Assembly (NCBI GenBank): GCA_003222375.1
Contig: QHVX01000092.1
Location: 1 to 6,724, forward strand
Reading direction: 5' to 3'
Length of the DNA: 6,724 nt
Source: Acidobacteriota bacterium
GTDB lineage: Bacteria > Acidobacteriota > Thermoanaerobaculia > Gp7-AA8
Numbering within the stretch: the stretch's first letter is position 1; each line of letters opens with the position of its first letter. The position numbers and the translations under genes are program-made. Positions 1 to 5,721 of the stretch are shown here, in pieces. Below the pieces are notes generated by a model, which was not told the origin of the DNA, searched no databases, and saw only the letters and a list, made by a program, of their open reading frames with translations.

Positions 1-2364
1 CCAGGAGAGGACGCAGATCGCAGTCACGCCCACGGCGAGTTTCAAGCCGCCCGATCGATCGATCCGGCCGCGACGCACGTTCCGCGGAACGACACTGATT
101 CCAATGATGATTGTTGCGACAAGGATGAAGACGAGCGCCTCGCTCCCCCACGGCGATGCCAGCCCTAACTCGGCTGCCAGCGCCGAGGTGTGCTCGGCTC
201 GTGGACGACCCAAACGCGTGACGTCGAAGTCGATGACCTGCACGCCTCGGTTCGAGGGCAGGATGCCCGCCGAAGGATGCCGCGCATCAAGGCCCGCGAG
301 CGCCGTGAGCACCGCTGTCGGGGGCGCCCTGGAACTGTCGGGAGGTGAGGCATCGCTGAACCGAAATGATTTCAATCGACCGGCTGAGTCGAGAATCACG
401 CGATCCAGACGCTCGAGGGCCGCCGGCTCGAATTGCAGGCGTCCTGTCACGTTCTGCGGTATGACGCTCCCGGATGCCCAGTAGGAAACGTATTCCATCG
501 CTCCCGGAGTTACGTTCCGCAGATCTCGCCAGGCAATCAGTTTCGAACGCAGAAAGTCCTCATCGCGCTCAAACCACGAGTAGCGCCGTAAATCGGTCGT
601 GTGCATGCCGAGCGTCTCAGCCAGGCGTTCGGCTTTTTCTGCGAGCACGTCCGGTGATTTGTCCAATGGCACCTGGGCGTAGAACATCGTCAGTGGGGTC
701 AGTGCCAGAATCACCGCCAAACCGAGAGCGACAATGCCGAACAAGGTGACTGCGCTACGACCTGACAATGCCGCGGAGACGTCGGCGGCCGCGACAATTT
801 GCGGCGAAGGGGTCTCGTTATCCTCAACAGCAGCGTCGATCGCGTTGCGACCGGGAAGCGCACTGAGAATGTCGCGCGCCGATGGCGGTCGTTGTTCAGG
901 ATTTTCGTCGAGACACCTCATGATGACGCGCTCGACGGCCGCATCGATGTCATCGACCACGCCGGACGGCCGGCGCTTTTCCGCCTTGTGGCTCACCATC
1001 AGCTCCGAGAGCGTGTTCGCCGCGAACACAGGAACGCCGGTGAAGAGCTCATACATGATGAGCCCGAGCGAGTAGAGATCGGATCTGACGGTGACATTGC
1101 CGCCAACGAGCTGTTCCGGCGCCATGTAGTTCGGAGTTCCGCACAGTTCTGCGCTGGAGACTTCGTTAGTGAACACGGCGATCCCAAAATCGGTGATCTT
1201 CGTTGTTCCGCGGCCATCGATCATGATGTTCGACGGTTTGAGATCACGATGCAGAAGACCCATTTCGTGCGCCGCGGCGATGCCGGCGCACAGATCGCGC
1301 GACACGCGCAGCGCTTTCTTGAGAGTCAGCCGTTCGATGCGGCTGAGCAGCGACGCCAGATCTTCGCCGTCGACGAATTCCATGGTGATGAAACGCCGGC
1401 CGTCGACTTCGGCGATGTCGTAGAGCCTGCAAACATTCGGATGTGCGACCTTCCGCCCGTGTCGAAGCTCGGCATAAAGGCGCTCCAGACCGCGCGGATT
1501 GGAAGTCGCATCGGCCGACAGGAATTTGAGCGCGACAGCTTCGCCGACTTTCAGATCATCGGCCCGGTAGACGTCGGCCATTCCCCCTTTTCCGACCAGG
1601 TGGACGATGCGATAGCGATCGAGAAGAATCGTTCCCGGCGTGAATCCCATGCTTCGCGCATCCTGGTCAGGCGGCGTCGCCCGACGCAGCGTGTCAGTGG
1701 TCAACAGAATTCGATCGGTCACGGATGCGGCAATTCTAAGTCCGTAATCGGCATACCGGAACTCGGGCGGAATGCTCGACCGGGCGGCGCACCGTGTGAA
1801 CTTGATTTGATGCCGCCACGAGCCGCCTCGGGATACGCGACGCGTTCCTGTCGCCGGGCCGCAGGGATTTCGATCGGGGGACACCCGGTAGTAGTCCGCG
1901 CCGTACCAGTCGCTGCACCATTCGTGGACGTTCTCGCACATGTCGAACAAGCCGAATGCATTCGGCGGACGTCGCGCGACCGGACGCGGAGCGGTCAGCG
2001 CTTCGTAATTCGAGAGCGGCTCATCGCCCCATGGATAGCGTTGGCCTTCGATTCCGCCTCGAGCCGCGCATTCCCATTCCGCTTCGGTCGGCAGACGAAT
2101 TTTCTTTCCCGTTATGTCGCTCAGCCACTGGCAGTAGCTGACGGCGTCGAACCACGACACGCCGACCACCGGCTGCTCGGGATGGTCGAACTCCGATCGC
2201 CGTCGGGGAGAAAACATCGCCCACTCGCGATTCGTGATTTGTGTCGCGCCGATTTCGAACGCATCGACCCACGCGCGATGCACGGGCCGCTCATCGTCGG
2301 CGCCGTCTTCCGATCCCATCGCGAACGAAGTCCCGGGGATCTTACGGGTAGCCGGCGGTAGCAT
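1..2364 (-). CDS. FGE-fold domain fused to a membrane-anchored Ser/Thr protein kinase (3' end beyond window)
   Basis: 788 codons are open with no stop before the left edge. Residues about 9-213 form an FGE/SUMF1-type domain: IPGTSFAMGS, VSWFDAVSYCQWL, RLPTEAEWECAARGG, YPWGDE, NAFGLFDMCENVHEWC, RGGSW and RCAAR. A linker of about 30 residues leads to a complete Ser/Thr kinase at about 244-505: glycine loop GKGGMADV (258-265), VALK lysine 280, HRDLKPSN with catalytic Asp374 and Asn379, DFG 392-394, APE 415-417. All key kinase residues are present, so activity is expected. A membrane helix follows (about 538-562), then an extracytoplasmic region of about 180 residues, a second helix (about 743-759) and the start of a third at the edge. 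FGE and kinase should therefore both be cytoplasmic. The ATG at 2364 is the first possible start after an in-frame TGA at 2436-2434. It has no clear Shine-Dalgarno and overlaps the upstream gene by 23 bp, which suggests translational coupling. The FGE domain lacks the Cys pair of true FGEs, so a binding or regulatory role is more likely. Substrates are unknown. The kinase assignment is near certain. Confidence 0.93.
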   Translation of the reverse strand, partial: MLPPATRKIPGTSFAMGSEDGADDERPVHRAWVDAFEIGATQITNREWAMFSPRRRSEFDHPEQPVVGVSWFDAVSYCQWLSDITGKKIRLPTEAEWECAARGGIEGQRYPWGDEPLSNYEALTAPRPVARRPPNAFGLFDMCENVHEWCSDWYGADYYRVSPDRNPCGPATGTRRVSRGGSWRHQIKFTRCAARSSIPPEFRYADYGLRIAASVTDRILLTTDTLRRATPPDQDARSMGFTPGTILLDRYRIVHLVGKGGMADVYRADDLKVGEAVALKFLSADATSNPRGLERLYAELRHGRKVAHPNVCRLYDIAEVDGRRFITMEFVDGEDLASLLSRIERLTLKKALRVSRDLCAGIAAAHEMGLLHRDLKPSNIMIDGRGTTKITDFGIAVFTNEVSSAELCGTPNYMAPEQLVGGNVTVRSDLYSLGLIMYELFTGVPVFAANTLSELMVSHKAEKRRPSGVVDDIDAAVERVIMRCLDENPEQRPPSARDILSALPGRNAIDAAVEDNETPSPQIVAAADVSAALSGRSAVTLFGIVALGLAVILALTPLTMFYAQVPLDKSPDVLAEKAERLAETLGMHTTDLRRYSWFERDEDFLRSKLIAWRDLRNVTPGAMEYVSYWASGSVIPQNVTGRLQFEPAALERLDRVILDSAGRLKSFRFSDASPPDSSRAPPTAVLTALAGLDARHPSAGILPSNRGVQVIDFDVTRLGRPRAEHTSALAAELGLASPWGSEALVFILVATIIIGISVVPRNVRRGRIDRSGGLKLAVGVTAICVLSW

Positions 2365-3622
2365 CGCGTCGAAATCGCGAACGCGCGAATTTGAATCGCT
2401 TCTGCAGCGCGACCAGCGCGAAGAACAGCGAATTCATGAAGCGCGTGGCGGGCCGCGCGTTCCACCTTCCGCTGAGCACCGTGACAACCGCCCGAAACAT
2501 TCTTCGTGGCGGCTCGGGATCGAAAAATAGATCGCGAAACTGCGGCGAGTAAAAGCCGATGACGAACTGCCGGAATGTTTCGTAGCGCCTGCGCTGGCGT
2601 CTGGAAAAAGCCGCGAAGTTTCGGGCGGAGAAATCATTGCGCCGCACAGCGCGATCGAGCTCGGCGGCCGCTTCGATTCCTGATTCCATCGCGATCGACA
2701 CGCCGGTCGAGAAAACAGGATCGAGAAAAGAACCGGCATCGCCTGCCAGAATCCACCGATCGCCGGCGTAGGTCGAAGCGCGATACGAAAAATCCTTTTC
2801 CACACGCACCGGCCATTCACGCCTGGCATCTTTCATCAACCGCGCGACGAGCGGCGTGTCGGCGATCGCACGATCCAGTCGCTCCTCATTTGTGCCGTCA
2901 GGCATCTGCAGGAACAGGTTCTTCGGCAGCACGACGCCGACGCTCATGAGCTCCGCGGAAATCGGAATGAGCCAGAACCATCCCGAGTCGGCGCGGGCGA
3001 CGATGCGGATGTCGTTGGGCCTCTCGCCTTCGATCAGCGGAACGTTCGCATAGTGCGAAAAGATCGCGATGTTCGCGAGGCGCGGCTCGTCGGTGCGCAG
3101 ATTGAACTTCTTCGCGAGGAGACCCTGCCGTCCGGTGGCGTCCACGAGCGCCCGCACGCGCATCGTGAAGCGCTCTTCGTCATTGCGCGTGACTTCGAGG
3201 ACCGCTGCATCCGGCGTGAAATCGCAGGCAATGACGCGATGGCGCTCGCGAACGTCGACACCCGCTTCGCGCGCACGATCCATCAGAATGCGATCGAATT
3301 CGGAGCGCGGCACCTGATACGTTTGCGGCCGCATGACTTCGGTCACTGTCGCGAAGTCGACGCCGCGTCCGCTGAGGCCGTCGTGTGTGAAAAGCCGCGC
3401 CCCCCATTTGACCGGAAAATTTGCTGCTTCCATTTTCTTGGCGAGGCCTAGGGCGGCGAAGGCTTCGTTGGCGGTGGAGAGAAGTGACTCGCCGATGTGA
3501 AAACGCGGGAAAGCCTCGCGTTCGAGGAGAATGACCGAATGTCCGTGTTGCGCGAGTGCGATAGCTGCCGAGCTGCCGGCAGGACCGCCCCCGGCCACGG
3601 CGAAATCAAAGTCGTAGTTCAC
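2342..3622 (-). CDS. Flavin-dependent halogenase-like FAD oxidoreductase
   Basis: A 426-residue flavoprotein when started at GTG 3622. The N-terminal Rossmann motif GGGPAG (11-16) and the acidic residue in LLERE (about 34) bind FAD. FPRFHIGESLL (38-48) is typical of the halogenase and geranylgeranyl-reductase-like branch. Three marks of flavin-dependent halogenases are visible: Lys72 in FPVKWGARLF, at the place of the catalytic lysine; WFWLIP (215-220), matching WxWxIP; and FLDPVFSTG (299-307), matching FxxPxxSxG. DPVFSTG resembles the phenol/pyrrole/aliphatic halogenase type rather than tryptophan halogenases, which carry a Glu there. GDAGSFLDP is the second FAD contact. The enzyme is probably cytosolic and would need FADH2 from a separate reductase, which is not visible here. 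An ATG at 3667 would add 15 residues, but that extension is unlike a flavoprotein N-terminus and crosses into the divergent gene. Its stop at 2344-2342 lies inside the FGE-kinase gene. No carrier protein or biosynthetic cluster is in view, so the substrate is unknown and a non-halogenating monooxygenase or reductase remains possible. Confidence 0.88.
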   Translation of the reverse strand: MNYDFDFAVAGGGPAGSSAAIALAQHGHSVILLEREAFPRFHIGESLLSTANEAFAALGLAKKMEAANFPVKWGARLFTHDGLSGRGVDFATVTEVMRPQTYQVPRSEFDRILMDRAREAGVDVRERHRVIACDFTPDAAVLEVTRNDEERFTMRVRALVDATGRQGLLAKKFNLRTDEPRLANIAIFSHYANVPLIEGERPNDIRIVARADSGWFWLIPISAELMSVGVVLPKNLFLQMPDGTNEERLDRAIADTPLVARLMKDARREWPVRVEKDFSYRASTYAGDRWILAGDAGSFLDPVFSTGVSIAMESGIEAAAELDRAVRRNDFSARNFAAFSRRQRRRYETFRQFVIGFYSPQFRDLFFDPEPPRRMFRAVVTVLSGRWNARPATRFMNSLFFALVALQKRFKFARSRFRRDATAGYP

Positions 3623-3628
3623 GCCGGA

Positions 3629-3634
3629 AGTATA
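3629..3634 (-). promoter_or_regulatory. Possible -10 element of the halogenase-like/kinase unit
   Basis: On the minus strand TATACT matches the TATAAT consensus at five of six positions. The proposed GTG start at 3622 lies 7 nt after its last base, where transcription would begin, so the message would be leaderless. This fits the lack of any Shine-Dalgarno before that GTG. I see no good -35 hexamer 16-18 bp upstream, so support is weak. On the plus strand TATAGA (3631-3636) overlaps the same bases and could serve the divergent HAF gene, but it matches only four of six positions. Confidence 0.25.
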
Positions 3635-3655
3635 GAGGGAACGCCTGTTGCACCT

Positions 3656-3662
3656 GGTGGAG
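3656..3662 (+). promoter_or_regulatory. Ribosome binding site of the HAF-repeat gene
   Basis: GGTGGAG lies 3 nt before the ATG at 3666 and supports that start, although the spacing is short. A second purine run, GAGGGA at 3635-3640, sits 7 nt before an in-frame TTG at 3648. That start would add six residues, including a Glu, ahead of the signal peptide. I prefer the ATG because it gives a cleaner signal peptide, but the choice is not settled. Confidence 0.4.
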
Positions 3663-3665
3663 CCC

Positions 3666-4643
3666 ATGGCTCGATCATTCTTCGCGATCGCGATCCTCGC
3701 AGCGGTCTCCGCATCCGCACAAACCTACTCGATCCGAGACCTCGGTGTCCTCGGCGGAACGTACAGTCAGGCCAATGGCATTGGAGGCTGGGGACAGATC
3801 GTCGGCGTTTCCGAAACGGGTGAAAACGAATATCACGCGTTCCTGTACAGCGGACGCACGATGACCGACCTCGGCACGTTTGGAGGCGTGCAGAGCGCCG
3901 CCACGGCGATCAACTCCAACTCGCAGGTCACCGGTTTCTATTACGACCACGGTTACAAGGCTTTTCTCCTGACCGACGGCCAGGTCATCGATCTCGGCAA
4001 TCTCGGCGCGACCTATTCGATCGGTTACGCGATCAACGATCTCGGTCAGGTCGTCGGAAGTTCAATCACCACGGCGAAGCACGAGCACGCATTCCTTTTC
4101 ACCGACGGTCAGATGATCGACCTCGGCACGCTGGGCGGGACAATGAGCACCGCACTCGGCATCAACTCGAGTAGCCAGATCACCGGATATTCGTACGACG
4201 CCGACTGGAACTTTCGCGCGTTCCTCTGGCAGAACGGAACGATGACCGACCTCGGCACGCTGGGCGGTGATTGGAGTGTCGGCAACGCCATCAACTCCGC
4301 CGGGCAGATCGTCGGGCAGGCCTATCTCCCCGGCAATGTCCGAGCGCACGCATTCCTCTACAGCGGCGGAGAAATGAAGGACCTCGGCGCGCTGGGAGGT
4401 TTCTACAGCAGCGCGCTGGCCGTCAATTCGACCGCGACCGAGATCGTCGGATACGCCACCGGGGGCAGCGGCATCCCTCGCGCATTTATCTACCGCGACG
4501 GAGCGATGAAAGATCTCAACGGACTCATTCCGAGAGGCGGATGGGTCCTCAACACCGCGAGCGGCATTGACGATACCGGTCAGATCGTCGGCTACGGCCT
4601 GTACCGGGGCGAGCAGCACGCGTTTCTGCTCACGCCGAAGTAA
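3666..4643 (+). CDS. Secreted HAF-repeat protein
   Basis: A 325-residue exported repeat protein. Residues 1-18 are a signal peptide (Arg in the n-region, FFAIAILAAV core, ASA cleavage site before QTYS). The rest is almost wholly made of repeats of about 43 residues. Each contains an [HKR]AF[LI] core, a D/N-G turn, a DLGxLGG segment and a strand ending in QIVG or QVVG. The AF cores fall at residues 58, 99, 142, 185, 229, 273 and 319. This is the HAF family of probable extracellular repeats. I infer a beta-propeller-like or stacked-strand fold from the regular spacing and the repeated Gly and hydrophobic residues. No catalytic motif, anchor, lipobox or sorting signal is visible, and family members have no established function that I know of. 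The gene is divergent from the halogenase-like gene across about 43 bp. Its TAA directly abuts the stop codon of the convergent TonB-domain gene, so there is no dedicated terminator between them. The family call is strong; the function is unknown. Confidence 0.9.
   Translation: MARSFFAIAILAAVSASAQTYSIRDLGVLGGTYSQANGIGGWGQIVGVSETGENEYHAFLYSGRTMTDLGTFGGVQSAATAINSNSQVTGFYYDHGYKAFLLTDGQVIDLGNLGATYSIGYAINDLGQVVGSSITTAKHEHAFLFTDGQMIDLGTLGGTMSTALGINSSSQITGYSYDADWNFRAFLWQNGTMTDLGTLGGDWSVGNAINSAGQIVGQAYLPGNVRAHAFLYSGGEMKDLGALGGFYSSALAVNSTATEIVGYATGGSGIPRAFIYRDGAMKDLNGLIPRGGWVLNTASGIDDTGQIVGYGLYRGEQHAFLLTPK
3834..4625 (+). repeat. Array of seven HAF coding repeats
   Basis: Seven in-frame units have AF cores spaced 41, 43, 43, 44, 44 and 46 codons apart. 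The last units are more diverged: DLGxLGG becomes DLNGLIP in the sixth, and the seventh is cut short by the stop codon. At DNA level the 20 bases at 4119-4138 and 4248-4267 are identical and exactly 129 bp (43 codons) apart. The first twelve of those bases recur at 3867-3878. The array therefore probably grew by internal duplication. Confidence 0.85.
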
Positions 4644-5654
4644 TCAATCGTTCGTCGACGCCGCTGTTCGCGATGCGTCGTTCCCATTCTTCGTCGATCG
4701 GAACATGATTCCAGTTTCGACTTCCACTGCCTGCCCGTTTCGCATGTACGGCTTGAACGTCCATTGCAACAACGCCTCGGTGATCTTCGTCGCTTGATCG
4801 CTAAAGGCGCTGATCAGATGAACGTGTCGCACCCGACCGTTCTTGTCGATGATGATGCGCACCGGAATTTGATTGAAACGGCGGTCGGCGAGAATCGGAT
4901 CGACCTTGTACGTGATGTTCGCAGCCGTCGCGTAGTTGCCGATGCACACCGGCGTACGGGTGTCAGCCGGCAATTCCATCTTGTTCAAGTCTGCGACCAG
5001 TCGTTCCAGCAGCGTTGTGTCCTGGCTCGTGAAAACGAACTCGACGACGTGGCACCGGATCTCGGTGGCCAGTACGTGCCAGTGGAGATTGGCGACCGGC
5101 GACTTGTAGTCGAATCGAACGAAGTTGCGGCCGGCGATTTTCACATCTGCCGGCGCGTGCTCGGCTTCGTAGTACGACGGAAGATGTTCTTTGGTGTATC
5201 GGATCGTTTCCACCGCGTTGCGTGTAGGAATCAGAGAGAAGAATGTGTCCTGCGCAGAGATCAGGATCGTCCCTTTTACCGGACTCTTTAAACTCGACGC
5301 GGGCACGAGCTGCGCCAGAACGTACTTGCCGCTGTCCGACGGCGGAGGCCCCTCGAAGAGCTCCGTAAAGTCGCCGGGAAGGGGCAGCGTCATGTCGAGA
5401 TAGCGGTTGCGATAAATGCTTTTGGCGATCGAACCCTCCTCAGGCAAGGGAGTGGAGTGGTCGCTGGCACTCGGCTCTGCACCCTTGACGAGGATGGTGT
5501 TTGGCGGAACTTTCTCGAGCAATGCCTGTGAGGCATCGCCATCCGAGGGCGGGGGCAGGCGCGGCGGTGGCGTCGGAGATCCGGGGATGAGTTGAGCCTG
5601 TGCCGCTGCGACAGTGAATAGGAATGCGAGTTGCAAAAAAACGCGCCGGAACAT
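4644..5654 (-). CDS. Exported protein with a TonB C-terminal domain
   Basis: A 336-residue protein when started at ATG 5654. Residues 1-20 are a cleavable signal peptide (FRR n-region, VFLQLAFLFTVAAA core, AQA cleavage site), followed by a proline-rich stretch at 24-36. The middle part (about 75-235) is one I do not recognise. It mixes strands and helices and has a Cys in EIRCHVVEF. Residues about 261-318 match the TonB C-terminal domain: VRIIIDKNGRVRHVHLIS, then EALLQWTFKPYMRNGQAVEVE. Canonical TonB has an uncleaved N-terminal anchor that meets ExbB/ExbD. This protein instead looks released into the periplasm, so it is unlikely to energise a transporter in the usual way. Such stand-alone domains may bind outer-membrane receptors or peptidoglycan; that is inference. 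An upstream in-frame ATG at 5696 lies inside a stem-loop and is rejected. The C-terminal tail after residue 319 is polar and Asn/Ser/Thr-rich. The domain call is firm; the role is unknown. Confidence 0.87.
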   Translation of the reverse strand: MFRRVFLQLAFLFTVAAAQAQLIPGSPTPPPRLPPPSDGDASQALLEKVPPNTILVKGAEPSASDHSTPLPEEGSIAKSIYRNRYLDMTLPLPGDFTELFEGPPPSDSGKYVLAQLVPASSLKSPVKGTILISAQDTFFSLIPTRNAVETIRYTKEHLPSYYEAEHAPADVKIAGRNFVRFDYKSPVANLHWHVLATEIRCHVVEFVFTSQDTTLLERLVADLNKMELPADTRTPVCIGNYATAANITYKVDPILADRRFNQIPVRIIIDKNGRVRHVHLISAFSDQATKITEALLQWTFKPYMRNGQAVEVETGIMFRSTKNGNDASRTAASTND

Positions 5655-5657
5655 GTT

Positions 5658-5664
5658 CCTCCCT
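5658..5664 (-). promoter_or_regulatory. Ribosome binding site fixing the TonB-domain start
   Basis: AGGGAGG lies 3 nt before ATG 5654 and is the strongest Shine-Dalgarno-like sequence in the window. It selects this start over the ATG at 5696, which has no purine tract before it and would put 14 extra residues, several charged, ahead of a complete signal peptide. Confidence 0.7.
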
Positions 5665-5673
5665 AGTTTCAAG

Positions 5674-5707
5674 GCAGGCCGCTGATGTTCACGCATCAGC
5701 GGCCTGC
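5674..5707 (-). terminator. Perfect 14-bp stem-loop between the cytochrome and TonB-domain genes
   Basis: The arms at 5674-5687 and 5694-5707 are exact reverse complements (GCAGGCCGCTGATG) around a 6-nt loop. Read on the minus strand the loop is CGTGAA, which contains a GUGA tetraloop sequence. The stem starts 14 nt after the cytochrome stop codon, as an intrinsic terminator might. However, the bases that follow it (CTTGAAAC) are not a U tract, and the next gene's ribosome binding site begins 9 nt later. It could be a weak or Rho-assisted terminator, an intercistronic mRNA-stabilising or processing hairpin, or a REP-like palindrome. The structure is certain; the role is not. Confidence 0.6.
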
Positions 5708-5721
5708 GGCATTGCAGGACG

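Noticed and set aside
799..2361. A 520-codon open frame on the plus strand
   Set aside because: It lies wholly antisense to the FGE-kinase gene, is rich in Arg, His and Asp, and shows no recognisable domain. It is a by-product of GC-rich codon use. The real minus-strand gene is easily overlooked because it has no stop codon in the window.
3053..3451. A 132-codon plus-strand frame opposite the flavoenzyme gene
   Set aside because: It is antisense to a clearly real gene, and its composition mirrors the flavoenzyme's codons. It has no domain or ribosome binding site.
2342..3667. Longer form of the flavoenzyme starting at ATG 3667
   Set aside because: The extra 15 residues do not resemble a flavoprotein N-terminus, which normally begins a few residues before GGGPAG, and they overlap the start of the divergent HAF gene. 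GTG 3622 fits better.
4062..4619. A 185-codon minus-strand frame with repeats such as QRAEV
   Set aside because: Its repeats are the reverse complement of the HAF coding repeats and give no independent evidence of a gene.
4764..5291. A 175-codon plus-strand frame inside the TonB-domain gene
   Set aside because: It is antisense to a well-supported gene and has no recognisable protein features.
4644..5696. Longer form of the TonB-domain protein starting at ATG 5696
   Set aside because: That ATG lies within the stem-loop, lacks a Shine-Dalgarno and adds a charged segment ahead of a complete signal peptide. ATG 5654 has a strong AGGGAGG.
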